DNA of 10,465 bases, taken from positions 33,671 through 44,135 of the forward strand of contig QAXH01005960.1 in NCBI GenBank assembly GCA_004335635.1. The letters run 5' to 3'. The translations under genes were made by a program, and so were the position numbers. Under the pieces are notes generated by a model. It was not told where the DNA came from, did not search any database, and worked only from the letters and a program-made list of their open reading frames with translations. This document shows positions 1 through 9,166 of the stretch, piece by piece; the stretch's first letter is position 1, and every line of letters begins with the position of its first letter. The DNA comes from Chloromonas sp. AAM2 (Eukaryota; Chlorophyta; Chlorophyceae; Chlamydomonadales; Chlamydomonadaceae).

Positions 1-1176
1 GTTGCTGGGCGTTCCATTGAGTTCTATGGGTTCCTGGGCTGTTAGGCAACGTGCAGAACCTCTGTAACGAGACCTTGCGGCTGCCAGCACAGGCACACTC
101 AGCTCACTAAGTAAGTACTCACTCACGACTAGTAGTACTACTTACTACTTTGATTACTTACAACTGAACTTGTCAGTGCCTGACAAACTGAATTGAATGA
201 AGAATGAAGACTCAGGCTGAGTGAACTGCCTGGGTCTGTTTATGGTTTATGGGTCTGTTTATGAACTGCACTGATTATTCGATTAGAAGCGTGGCTGGTA
301 ACCACATGGCATGCTGTGGAGCTCAGTGTGGAGCACTGGACTAGCTCAATACAAGTCGGCTTTGCGTCCAGTGTCTGTGGATCACTTTCCGTCACTCGTT
401 TTAAAAATGAGATCACTGCGCAGTCTAATTCACGAAACGCGAGCAAAGTAGGCCGGAAAGTATTGCGTTTCCGATCGTCTGCGATATTGCCTCTATTTGT
501 ACTTCTGTCAATTAGCTTTGCACAGGCCAAGTGCTTTGATTCGCGTCCATTGCCTTCTGTCTGCGATACTGACAATAACGTGCAGGTATTTAAAAGTCTT
601 GGGAGTCCCGCTGATCTATTCCAAGGCACGGCACAAATTGAACTGGTGATTGCACGCACACGCGCAGTGAGCCCGCCGCTGCTTGCACGATGCTCCGGCT
701 GACTGAGGCTGACGATTGTAGCTCGGCGTCCTGATCCTGAGATTGTAGCTCGGCCTGCTGATCCTGGTATTGCATCCTGACGCTCAGGCTGAAGATTGTA
801 GCTAGGCGTCCCAGGCCCAGCAGCGCACGCGGTTGAGATCGGATGATGAGCACCGCAATGAAATATCGCGATAGCAAATGGCTGGTGATCGCGAAACTGT
901 GAACCTACGAAAGAGGAACGAGAGCGTTTTAGTATCACAAAAAGGAGGACCATGTTACATTCAAGGAGGACCAACTTGCGTCAAGGCCTACCTTATGGGT
1001 TTGTGGAACACCCCTGACCGCCCCCCTTCCCTCTCCTCCCTGGGCTTCTAGGTAGTTTTCGCATGCGTTGACATGTGGCATTTGTGGTACCAAGCAAACT
1101 GCTGGGTTGAGCAGCTCAGGCGATGCAGGCAGACGCAAACACCGCAAGGCATTGGTCGATGCAGACATCTGTTAAG
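1..1176. other. Upstream region without a recognisable gene
   Basis: No exon chain or known domain was found on either strand. Bases 100-300 are AT-richer, with simple TACT/TAGT-rich sequence. A frame at 316-702 contains a signal-peptide-like stretch but no ATG (see findings). A degenerate tandem repeat lies at about 714-810 and a C/T-rich tract at 1012-1050. The far end may contain a non-coding first exon of gene 1 that stops at 1176. Confidence 0.5.
714..810. repeat. Degenerate short tandem repeat (GATTGTAGCTCGGC unit)
   Basis: GATTGTAGCTcGGC or a close variant begins at 714, 741 and 794, the first two separated by 27 bases. Related CCTGATCCTG/GCATCCTGA words fill the gaps. The copies differ from one another, so the array is old. 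It is non-coding as far as I can tell. Confidence 0.7.
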
Positions 1177-2095
1177 GTGAGTTGTGTCGAGTTCACACCA
1201 TCACTGGCATCCACTGTCTCACCCACCGGTGCAGGTCCTTTTGCTTATGCCATGCGCTCCATTCTTTCATCAGGCCGGTGATTGATGCACACGTGTGGTT
1301 GATAGATTATGTAAACCTGTGCAAGGTCTGTGTGACGATTCTGCTGGGACCATGGGCAATTCTTCCTTTAATTGCCTGCCAGTGCAAATGGCTGCTACAC
1401 AGGGCACGAGAGAACTACACCGGGTTGTTCGAGTGCCATGTGCACAGGGCTGAAGCACATGCTTGGTGTCCACGTCTGGGATTGCCTAGTATCCTGCCCG
1501 TTCCTGTGCGTTGCCATGCAGCTAGCCGGTCAATTAGCCTGCTGCAAATTCAAAATGTGACAGACACGCCCTCCGTTGACGGATGCGCATGTATGCTTGG
1601 TCATGGCATCCCAACGAGCAGTCCCGTAGCGCCTATTCTATCACGTCACGCGCAACACCGATAACCACGTAGTGGCACAGATGCACTGACACGCTTGCTC
1701 GTGTTTGAGTGCGGATTTGAAACCTGGGCATGCACTGATGCATGTGGAGCACGTCGCTCTCAGCAATCGTTGGCCAGCGGCGCACCTGTCCCGATGAAAA
1801 GATGTTTGCCAGTTCTGGGACAGTTTAACGGCAGTTGATGACGTTACACCATCGTGCAACAAACCAAGCACCAGAACTCTGCGTGAGTACCGAGCGCTCA
1901 TCGCAGGCTGGGAGGCGCTCACAGCGCCATGACGAACTAACTTGGTTCCAGGTGCTTGCGTTATGCTTCCACGTCGCACTCGCCGGTTTTCGCTAGTTCT
2001 CATTCATGCAGATTCCCAGTGGCTGTACACCACAACCACTAGCTCGTCAGCTGAACGTTCAGCTGCAGTCAGTAGTAGTAGTGCATTTGTTTCAG
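1177..2095 (+). other. Possible 5'UTR intron of gene 1
   Basis: A near-perfect donor, AAG|GTGAGT, lies at 1176/1177 and a good acceptor with a pyrimidine run, TTTGTTTCAG|G, at 2095/2096. If both are used, the exon from 2096 has no ATG before 2150, so the signal-peptide ATG becomes the first one in that exon. It would also remove the competing in-frame ATG at 2006, which would otherwise place 48 odd residues ahead of the signal peptide. The upstream non-coding exon end and its transcription start are not defined by the sequence. Confidence 0.35.
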
Positions 2096-2149
2096 GGTTA
2101 TTTCGTCAGAAAAGAGAGAACGGCAGAACTTGCGAAGCATCGCGCTCCA

Positions 2150-4589
2150 ATGCTGCCAACAGAACATCGGGCGAAGGCCCTACTGGTTTTCCTGGTTCTT
2201 GTGCCAGTGACGTTCGCCTATCCCAACTTCTGGTGTGTTGGGGCTGCGGCATTGTTGTAGCGGCATGCGCCAGGACTTGCTTTGGCCGATTCAATTACAC
2301 ACGTAGATTTGCCGTCATCATTTACATACATCTACTCGGGCTCCTTCAATGCAATGCGGGCCAGGCATGCTGCATCCGCCTAGTTTGTGTCGTTGCACCA
2401 CCGTGCTGCAGGGTGGATCCATCTGCCGCACAGCGCTATAGCCCTCCTGCGGGATGCACAGAACATCCCGTCGCCACCACGCAACGAGAGTACGGTGGGT
2501 ACAAGCTTGAAGCTGGACGCCCATCTGTGGCTTGCGCAGTCAACTGAGGCGAACCCTGGCCAAGAATGTTTCGTACGTCTCAGCAGACGTGGCAGCACAT
2601 CAACACTTGAGCGTGCGGTCTAGCTGGGTCGGACATGACGCCGAAGCTGCGTCATGCCATTGCGCAAACAAGCGGCATTGTCGTGGCCTTAGACAAGTGC
2701 GAAAACACTCGTTCATGCGTCGTAAACATTTATCAAACAACGGCCAATACTCAGGTGGTGTTCAGACTCCGTGCCTAGCCTTGGACCATGCGGGGTCGCA
2801 CACAGACTGAATGGTACGCATATTCACGAGCTCAACGAATGCTCTGGAACAAGGCAAAGTCAAGGCAAAGTCATGCAAGCGTCATGCAAGCGTCATGCAG
2901 TGTGTCATGCATCCCTGGCAGGGCCGTGATCTTTTTTGTTTTGCCATGCATCCGGAGCATTTCGATCACTGTGCTGCACCACTGCACAGGTGGTCACGTG
3001 CAGCCGCGGCCTGACAGCAGCATCGCCATCCTGCTGCAGCTGAATGGCACCCCAGTGCAGTCTGTGTGCCCGGGGCAGGCCTACACAGTACAGGTAGAGC
3101 CCACTGCTAGTACAGGTAAAGCCCAACTCTTAATTACCACGTTTTACCACTGGCAGTACCATGGTTTGTGTTCTGCCTTCCTTTGATCCATCATGTCTGT
3201 TTTGTTCCCCTCGCTTGATCCGTTTCCTTACTCATGGTAGGTCATGGCGGTGCCCATCCCGTTCCATGTCCTGTGACGACTCGTGCAAGGGCCATGTTAT
3301 GTCCATGCCTTGATTATAATGGCAGGGGGGCGTTCGGTTATGAGGACATGCAAGTGTGACTGCCACTAACACAAGGCTGTACCATGAACTCAGAGCAGCA
3401 GCCAAACGGGTGCCAATGCCCGCACCACATGGCTACCGTTGCTCTTCTGCTTCCACTACAATGCACGCCGCATGCATGCACGTTCATTGTTCTTCACGCT
3501 TGTTTCATGTTGCTTCAGGTCACCTGGCCGGAGACGCGCCGCTTTCTCATCACCGCCAACTACGGCCAGTTTTCCTCTAACCTACCATCTAACAGCAACC
3601 CAACAGCGTACTACTACCCAGAGAGCTCTGATGTACCGAACTGGTACGTTGCTTACACACAACGGGAAGCACCTTTGGGATCATACACAAGGACCCTCAC
3701 TTTGAGATGGCATGCCTGTGAAGCTGGATTCCTACACAATCCTTATGGCCAAGGCTGGGCCCCTTGGAAGGTCAATGTGGACAGCTGCGTACTTCACTTG
3801 TTTGCAACAGACAGTCTCAAAGCATGCTTGTGCTGAAAGCTGCCGCCTGCCACTGCCTTCACCCCATGCAGCCCAGGGCGTGTGGTGGGCAACCCACTGC
3901 CATCCTTTAAAGACACGCTGACAATGCCATGTGATGCCAGCAGTGAGTGCACTACGACAACGGGAGCAGTGAGTTGATTGCTCCAGGTGTATAAGTGTAC
4001 CATAAGGAGGCTTCCAGTATAATGCAAGCTGAGCAAACCGTCCAAACAGCTGTGTGGCCTCCGACGATGGCAGCGACGCCACTTTTAAGGGCTGTTCAGC
4101 TTCTGCAGGCAGTGTAGCCTCCATAGTACCACTGTAGCGGGGGTTGTGGAAGAACATGGTTGTGTGAAGCGACTGTCGCAGCAGGCTGCAGTATCAGTTG
4201 ATGAGCTCGTTGATTTCCTTCAAAATGCAATGCTGTTGCCAGGCTGCTCAACCAGCCGCCAATTTGATCTTTATACCCAGATTCAGGTAGCATGTACCAT
4301 CTGGTAGCATGTACTATGATATGCGAGTGAGCAGTGCAACGTCTATAATCAGTGGGAGTTTTTACTTCATCGATAACACTTCAAGAGCTCGCAGTCTTGC
4401 AATGCTCAATGCAGACCATGCCATGAACGCATACCATGCAGGTCTGCTAGAGATCCGAGTGACTTCAGCCAGTGGCAGGCAGTCTGCCCTCTGGCAGGCA
4501 ACTGAATCCTACACATTTGACGCAACATGCGCAGCGGCTACATGTAACGCCTCACCTCGCGATGGCACTGGGACTGAGGCATCACCCAG
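2150..4589 (+). other. Signal peptide and Reeler-domain part of gene 1 (exons 1-5)
   Basis: Exon 1 encodes a short basic N-terminus, a hydrophobic core (ALLVFLVLVPVTFA) and then YPNFW, the usual mature start of Reeler proteins. Exon 2 (2412-2494) encodes VDPSAAQRYSPPAGCTEHP, supplying the first Reeler Cys (C43) in a C-x-x-H-P setting. Exon 3 gives GGHVQPRPDSSIAI, then a Cys (C82) and PGQAYTVQ. Exon 4 continues VTWPETRRFLITANYG, the strand pair normally containing the domain's R/F-x-x-L-L motif, and ends LTLRWHA, equivalent to the W-x-A-P strand. Exon 5 gives GLLEIRVTSASGRQ and LWQATESYTF, matching the last strands. Exon 4 ends at 3717 in phase 1; both 4415 and 4442 would serve as phase-1 acceptors. 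I prefer 4415 because it leaves a loop length nearer the family's. Reeler domains are extracellular folds of unsettled function, often next to DOMON. Confidence 0.78.
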
Positions 4590-7500
4590 GTAATGCTCTC
4601 CAGACAACCTGCCGTAGTGTTGTGCAATGCTTGCACCAAGCTCAGACTTCCTGGCTGGTCAAGGCGATCACGCCGTGCTGAGAGTGTCTTCCCTGCGTGT
4701 TTGAGGTCCAGATTCTACTGTGGCAACGCAAATCCTTAACTTGCCAGTTTAAAGTCCTTCCTTGTGGTGAAATGTTTCCATAACGAACAAGCCTGGCTGG
4801 CCTTAGCCTTGCGTGCCCCTGATGCATCCGCTTTTGGTATGGTCTAGATGCCAGCTGAGTACCGCTGATATAAACAGCTGTATATATAGTATTACTTCTG
4901 ATTTCCTTGCCAAGTGACCTGCTTGCAGTCTCACCACACCACCACCAACTCTTGCGTCCGAGGCATCACCGCCCAGCAGCTCATCAACAGCTGCGGTGCG
5001 TGGCATACAGCTGTAAATCAATAAGCAAGGCAACACGATCGACTGTGCCTGGCCATACATAACACTTGAATCTGGGAGTGATTCGAAGTGCCGTGTGGGA
5101 GGTGCACAATCCAAAGCCTGCGCAGTGACATCTGTTAGCTGTCGATGAGGATAGCCAACGACGTCTTTTGGATCTGTTGACTGGAACTGTTTGAGCAATG
5201 CATTGACATGATCATCAAAGCAATCCAAACAGCTACCAGCACATGGCAGTCCCTCCTCAATTTCCCTTACTTACCTTCAAACCTATTGCTTGCAACCCGG
5301 CATGCCGCAGAGGTCCTGCGCCCCTTCCAACCTCAACTACGCATGCTCTGAGCCCTTTGGCGGTGTCACGCTGCACTACACCCTGGGCGGCCCAGTGCCT
5401 GTCAACAACTGTACGGGTGTGGCCGCTGGCACTCTGCCGGATGGCATGAACAGCGGAGTGGATCTGCTGCACATGGCTGTGGAGGCAACAACAACAGGTG
5501 GGCTGGCTGCTGTCATGTAGGTGGGGCTTGCCCACTTGTGCAGGCCTTGTTTGGTTTGGCGGGTGTCAAAGCAACAGTCCTGACTGACTGCGTCCGCACA
5601 GCCAGGGGATCATTTTGCGCCGCCAGATTCTGCACTCGTCTGAAACAGTTGTCTGCCTCACTCGCACTCACCCAAGCGATGTGTTGCCCCTTCACCTCTC
5701 CTTGGTAGGTTATGTGTCTATGTCGTTCGCCCAGACGCCAGGCCAAATGGCTCCCGCTGATGCTATCCTTGGATGGGCGGAAGACACTCCATCTGGTGAG
5801 GAGTACGTCAAGACGTTTGTCATCACTGGAGACTTCCTAAGCGAGAGCAACGTTCAGCCGTGGGCGTCGTTCACGGGAGTGATGCGCACCGGCCCAACTG
5901 TCACCATCTGCTTCACGCGAACGCTCCAAGATGCCAATGCCAGCGTCTCCAAGTCTTTGACTGCTACTCAAGGTGCGCCCTTACCGTTTTGTCCAGGTGA
6001 TCGTCCACGATCTCACGTTGAGTCGCAGCATGTGGTTTTCCACCCGATCAGGCAATCGTGTTTGAATGAATCGTTGCATTTTTGCAGATCTGAGTCTCAA
6101 TTGGGCGGTCTCCAGCACGAACGCGCTGGTGAAACACAACCGGCAGGGTGGTGGCACTTTAAACATCGTGACTGGCACCACATCAAAGGTGAATCGCAAA
6201 AGGGAACAGCGCGTGGCGCGAAATTCGTTGGTTGTAAGCTGGGTCTCTGTGTCTGCCGTGGCGGTTTGGGATTCGTCATGCAGTGTGCGGCTGTCCGACT
6301 CTGCAACGTTGTTATCTAGGATTTCTGGTCTCACGGCGTGCAGGCGGTAAGCAAGAAGGAGCTGCACATCCGTTGGCACGGCGCCCTGATGAGCGCTGGA
6401 TGGGCCCTGCTGCTGCCCCTTGGCACCCTGCTGCCTAGCCACAGGTGGGCAGTTCTGTTGAAATTGATGTGATTAAACGGGCACGTAAGGTTGGTGACAC
6501 GTTACAGCAGACGTTGCCGTTAGTACTTCATTAACTGCAGATCAGCTGCTGTTTGTCTTCACACGGCTTTCACACATACATGTGCCCAAGCAAGGGCTGT
6601 GGCAGGAAAGCACCTTACGATCAGGCGTGACGTGCCTTACACATCATCTTGCTGCATCAAGCAAGCCATCTAATGAACATCAACCAAGCCATCTGTTCTT
6701 GATCCTGACCTGCGTTCTGCCTGCAGATGGGCGCTGGGTAACGCCAAGCTGTTCAGCGTGCATGTGTGGTTCACGCTGCACGTGGCCTGTCAGTGCCTGG
6801 GGTTTGCTGTAATGACGGCTGGGTTTGCCGTGGCCTGGTACTATCTGGGCGATCCAGGAGAGGGCGGCAATGCACTGGGAAAGACCCACCAAGTACTGGG
6901 CACCATTGTCTTCGCCTTGGCCTGCCTACAGGTAGGATATGTGGGCCCCTTGATGTACCAATGGTAAATAAGATAGATAGATAGATAGATAGTTAGACAG
7001 ATGGATAGTAGATAGATAGCTGTTCTGTAACATTACCCCTGAGCTGGCTGGGAGAGCAGGTGGCACGGATAGGCTATGTTGGGCTGCATAACTGTTGTCA
7101 TCGCTCAGTTCGAGCCTTGTTTGCAGTGACAGAACTGACAGCCCTGTTTGTGCTGAAGTTGCTGATGCCACCAAGCGCTGTCATTCGCTTTGCTACACTG
7201 AGGCTGGCCCCTCTATGTTGAGGCTAGCTGGCACATCATGTGCCCTCGCACTTGTTGTAAGTGGCCAGAGAACGCTGATCACATGCGTGGTACCTGTCAG
7301 CACCTGCACGGGCCAATGGTCTGGGACGTAGCGCTGCTGGCTGCTTGGCAGGAGGCATGTGCTCGCCGGTACAAGAGTCAAATCAGCAGCACGAGAACAG
7401 CACATGACCAGTCCTGTCCACGCCAGACCGTTTCCACACATGCCTTGCCTCCACGTGCTGCTCGCAGCTTCTTGGTGGCTTCTTCCGCCCTTCCCTGGAT

Positions 7501-7872
7501 TCCAAGCTGCGACCCTTGTTCACACACGGACACCGCTGGCTGGGCCGTATCACCGTCGTCTGCGCTTGGGTGGTCATCTACCTGGGCATCTCACTGTTCC
7601 ACACGGGAATCTACCAGGCATCATTGGTTCAGTGGATCACACCAGTGGCAGTGGTGACGGGTGTGATCGTGCTGTTGGACGTTATCCTCACACTGTGGGC
7701 TGTCACACACGGCGAGTTCAGAAGCCAGGATGCCCAGGTGCACTCTGCCAAAGTTGGCAAGGACGTCACAGGACATGACCAGCAAAATGACATGGGCAGT
7801 GGTCTGGACAGGCCTTCGCAGCCGGACATCAATGTGCACGTCGTGACGAGATTTGACGCTCCAAAGGCTTGA
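2150..7872 (+). CDS. Reeler-DOMON-cytochrome b561 membrane protein (FRRS1/SDR2-like putative ferric-chelate reductase), 11 coding exons
   Basis: Proposed exons: 2150-2232, 2412-2494, 2990-3093, 3519-3717, 4415-4589, 5313-5497, 5709-5972, 6088-6188, 6344-6444, 6727-6931 and 7468-7872 (TGA at 7870). Their lengths sum to 1905 nt, giving 634 residues, and every join keeps phase (2,1,0,1,2,1,1,0,2,0). The protein has a signal peptide (1-23), a Reeler domain (about 24-205), a linker with several Cys, a DOMON domain (about 230-397) and a cytochrome b561 domain (about 405-582), then a polar tail. In the known family such proteins pass electrons from cytosolic ascorbate through b561 hemes to an outer DOMON heme, reducing ferric iron or other acceptors; here this role is inferred. 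The start at 2150 puts the hydrophobic signal directly at the N-terminus. The family assignment is strong, as are exons 6-11. The exon 4/5 junction is the weakest join, and a small exon could be missed in the 697- and 723-base introns. Confidence 0.9.
2850..2912. repeat. 11-bp tandem repeat in gene 1 intron 2
   Basis: Two exact copies of CAAGGCAAAGT (2850-2871) run directly into two exact copies of CATGCAAGCGT (2872-2893), then into decayed CATGCA copies. The two units are related and share the 11-base period. The array lies between exons 2 and 3, inside intron sequence. Confidence 0.8.
5313..6188 (+). other. DOMON heme-binding domain part of gene 1 (exons 6-8)
   Basis: Exon 6 opens with two Cys (SCAPSNLNYAC) and the first beta strand VTLHYTLGG, with a possible N-glycosylation site NCT. 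Exon 7 begins GYVSMSFAQTPGQMAPADA followed by ILGWAED, the classic DOMON core in which the strand pair precedes a Met (M290) and an A-D-A-x-x-G-W motif. Exon 8 gives LSLNWAVSSTNALVKHNRQGG, the closing strand with a His (H381) before a Gly-rich turn. Met and His at these places are the usual axial heme b ligands of cytochrome DOMON domains, so heme binding is likely. Donors and acceptors agree: 5497|5709 and 5972|6088 are phase 1, and 6188|6344 is phase 0. The domain would lie outside the membrane and next to the b561 core. Confidence 0.9.
6344..7872 (+). other. Cytochrome b561 membrane domain and cytosolic tail of gene 1 (exons 9-11)
   Basis: Five hydrophobic spans are visible, at about residues 405-428, 443-472, 486-505, 523-545 and 551-580. 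Candidate heme-ligand histidines are H410 in IRWHGALM, H450 in FTLHVACQ, H486 in THQVLG and H522 in HGHRWLGR, the four-His pattern expected for two b hemes. The motif WALLLPLGTLLPSHR after the first His and the F-R-P loop in exon 11 are typical of the DOMON-b561 family. The last 54 residues are polar, without recognised motifs, and probably cytosolic. Splicing restores R432 across 6444|6727 (phase 2) and Q500-L501 across 6931|7468 (phase 0). Confidence 0.93.
6972..7019. repeat. GATA microsatellite in gene 1 intron 10
   Basis: Five uninterrupted GATA units at 6972-6991 are followed by broken copies (GACA, GATG, GATAGTA) up to about 7019. The array starts about 40 bases after the exon 10 donor at 6931, so it lies in the intron and does not touch coding sequence. 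It could vary in length between individuals. Confidence 0.9.
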
Positions 7873-8227
7873 AGATGCCATGGCTTTTACAGCAAAACGA
7901 GCAGCACACCTCGAGGACTGCCAGCACGTGACTGACAGTATGTGCTTTTGAATGAAGTGTGCTGCATGCATGCATGTATGCATGTGTGATGGCCTACCAG
8001 GCCTTGCCCATGCATGCAACGAAAGTCCCACATGCTTGAACTCCATCTGCTTGGATTCTGAGTTTCAGTATTGAATGGCTTTTAGCAGAATAGCAAGCGC
8101 ACGACTGCTTGCAGATCATTGCATGCACGACCTACGGATGGTGAAGTGTGAGTCTGCATATTCTTAGAGCCGCGTACGCTTTGTGTAGCAGGTTGCATGT
8201 GTGACAGTCGTGCAGCAACGCATGACA

Positions 8228-8309
8228 GAGCACTAGACCTCCAGTAAACCAGGTTGTCAGTGCTCGTGGTGTAGCGATGCATGCACGGAGCGCTCAACCT
8301 CCAGTCAAC
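8228..8309. repeat. Diverged direct repeat, 60-bp spacing
   Basis: The 22-base stretch at 8228-8249 (core ACCTCCAGTAAAC) recurs at 8288-8309 (core ACCTCCAGTCAAC) with four mismatches by eye. It lies in the presumed 3'UTR or intergenic DNA of gene 1. Confidence 0.6.
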
Positions 8310-8553
8310 GACTTTTCTTGTGCTTGAGATATCGGCACACTTAGCCTGCACAAACACTGCTGTACATATCATTTCTGGGGCGTGCTGATCAAACCTGCTT
8401 AGCATTGATTGAGTGGCCAGAGGAGCGTGCCTTGGATCATGTGTATTGATGATTAGGGCACTGAGAAGTTGTTGAGAACTCTCCAGTCAGGCTGATCTGT
8501 TGAGAGGCCGACTGCACTAGGAGTGATCAACTGTGCGTGCGGACGCGTGCATG

Positions 8554-8583
8554 TGTACAGATCCTGTACGTACAATCTGTACA
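8554..8583. repeat. Perfect 9-bp inverted repeat around a 10-bp palindrome
   Basis: TGTACAGAT at 8554-8562 and its exact reverse complement ATCTGTACA at 8575-8583 enclose 12 bases. The last ten of these, TGTACGTACA (8565-8574), are themselves a perfect palindrome. The element could fold as a hairpin or be a dimeric-protein binding site. It lies about 680 bases after the gene 1 stop codon. Confidence 0.75.
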
Positions 8584-8706
8584 TCACAAACAAACATGCG
8601 GAGTTCCGCTTGGCAATGTCAAGTAGGGCACTGACTCATGTATGCAGGTAATCACTTTTTGGCTCCACTGCGCAGATTATGAACTCTCCCCTCTGTATTT
8701 TTTGCT

Positions 8707-8745
8707 GGCCTGGCATTCAGGGCCTGGCATTCAGGGCCTGGCATT
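8707..8745. repeat. 14-bp tandem repeat, about 2.8 copies
   Basis: GGCCTGGCATTCAG occurs at 8707-8720 and 8721-8734, followed by a partial copy to 8745. The copies are exact, so the array is recent. It lies at the start of the unexplained open frame 8679-9266; a 14-base unit is not a codon multiple, which argues against coding use. Confidence 0.85.
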
Positions 8746-8977
8746 GGTTGCTGCAATTGTATTCGTTACCAAGGACGTGCCCCTTGCCGTGCTGTTGCTC
8801 TTCTTTTGACACTGTTTTCCTCACCTGTTGCGATAGCCAGCAGGGTGGACGCTTTATTCCAGGCCTTACACCTCTGTACTTAGATTGCTTACATGCTTTG
8901 GGCTTTTCCTTAGCAACCAATGGCCTTGTACGTCTTCAGATGCTGGGCACCTTAGAATTTGGAAGATCCTGTCGACG

Positions 8978-9166
8978 CTGGCACCCTTGCTGTGTGCTTA
9001 GTTGTTTGCTTAAATGCTCCTTATTGAGGCCAGTGCCCAGTTTGGGATATCCTGCAAAGGATGGGCAAGGCCATAACCAGGCACTGCCTGTAATTCTAGT
9101 GCCAAATCCTCAGACTCTTCTTGCTGGCACCCTGGCTGTGTACTTTGTTGCTTGCTTGGATGCTTC
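8978..9166. repeat. Diverged 43-bp direct duplication, 146-bp offset
   Basis: Bases 8978-9020 and 9124-9166 align without gaps at 36 of 43 positions by eye, both starting CTGGCACCCT. A weaker third relative (TGTACTTAGATTGCTTACAT) lies at 8875. The 146-base offset is not a multiple of three, so the copies sit in different reading frames of the overlapping open frame. This points to duplication in non-coding DNA rather than a protein repeat. Confidence 0.65.

Noticed and set aside
240..974. 244-codon open frame on the minus strand
   Set aside because: No recognisable domain and mixed composition. It spans the degenerate tandem repeat, and no exon structure supports it.
1182..1664. 160-codon plus-strand frame with a hydrophobic stretch
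   Set aside because: No family resemblance. It begins just after a strong splice donor and lies inside the candidate leader intron. An open frame of this length can arise by chance in this composition.
2006..2149. In-frame ATG at 2006 as the start of gene 1
   Set aside because: It would put 48 polar residues before the hydrophobic signal segment. It also lies inside the proposed leader intron.
2850..2912. CRISPR-like array
   Set aside because: The units are contiguous 11-mers without spacers, inside a eukaryotic intron.
3094..3115. Stronger-looking donor ACAG|GTAAAG at 3115 as the end of exon 3
   Set aside because: It ends in phase 1, but the clear VTWPETRR exon starts at 3519 in phase 0. 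The donor at 3093 (CAG|GTAGAG) keeps phase and a contiguous Reeler strand.
5973..6319. Continuation of the DOMON exon frame beyond 5972
   Set aside because: The real protein switches frame at 5972|6088 to give the conserved DOMON end with NWAV and the heme His. The read-through is intron and out-of-frame sequence.
7621..8046. Minus-strand frame over exon 11 and the 3' region
   Set aside because: It is the shadow of the well-supported plus-strand b561 exon and shows no known domain.
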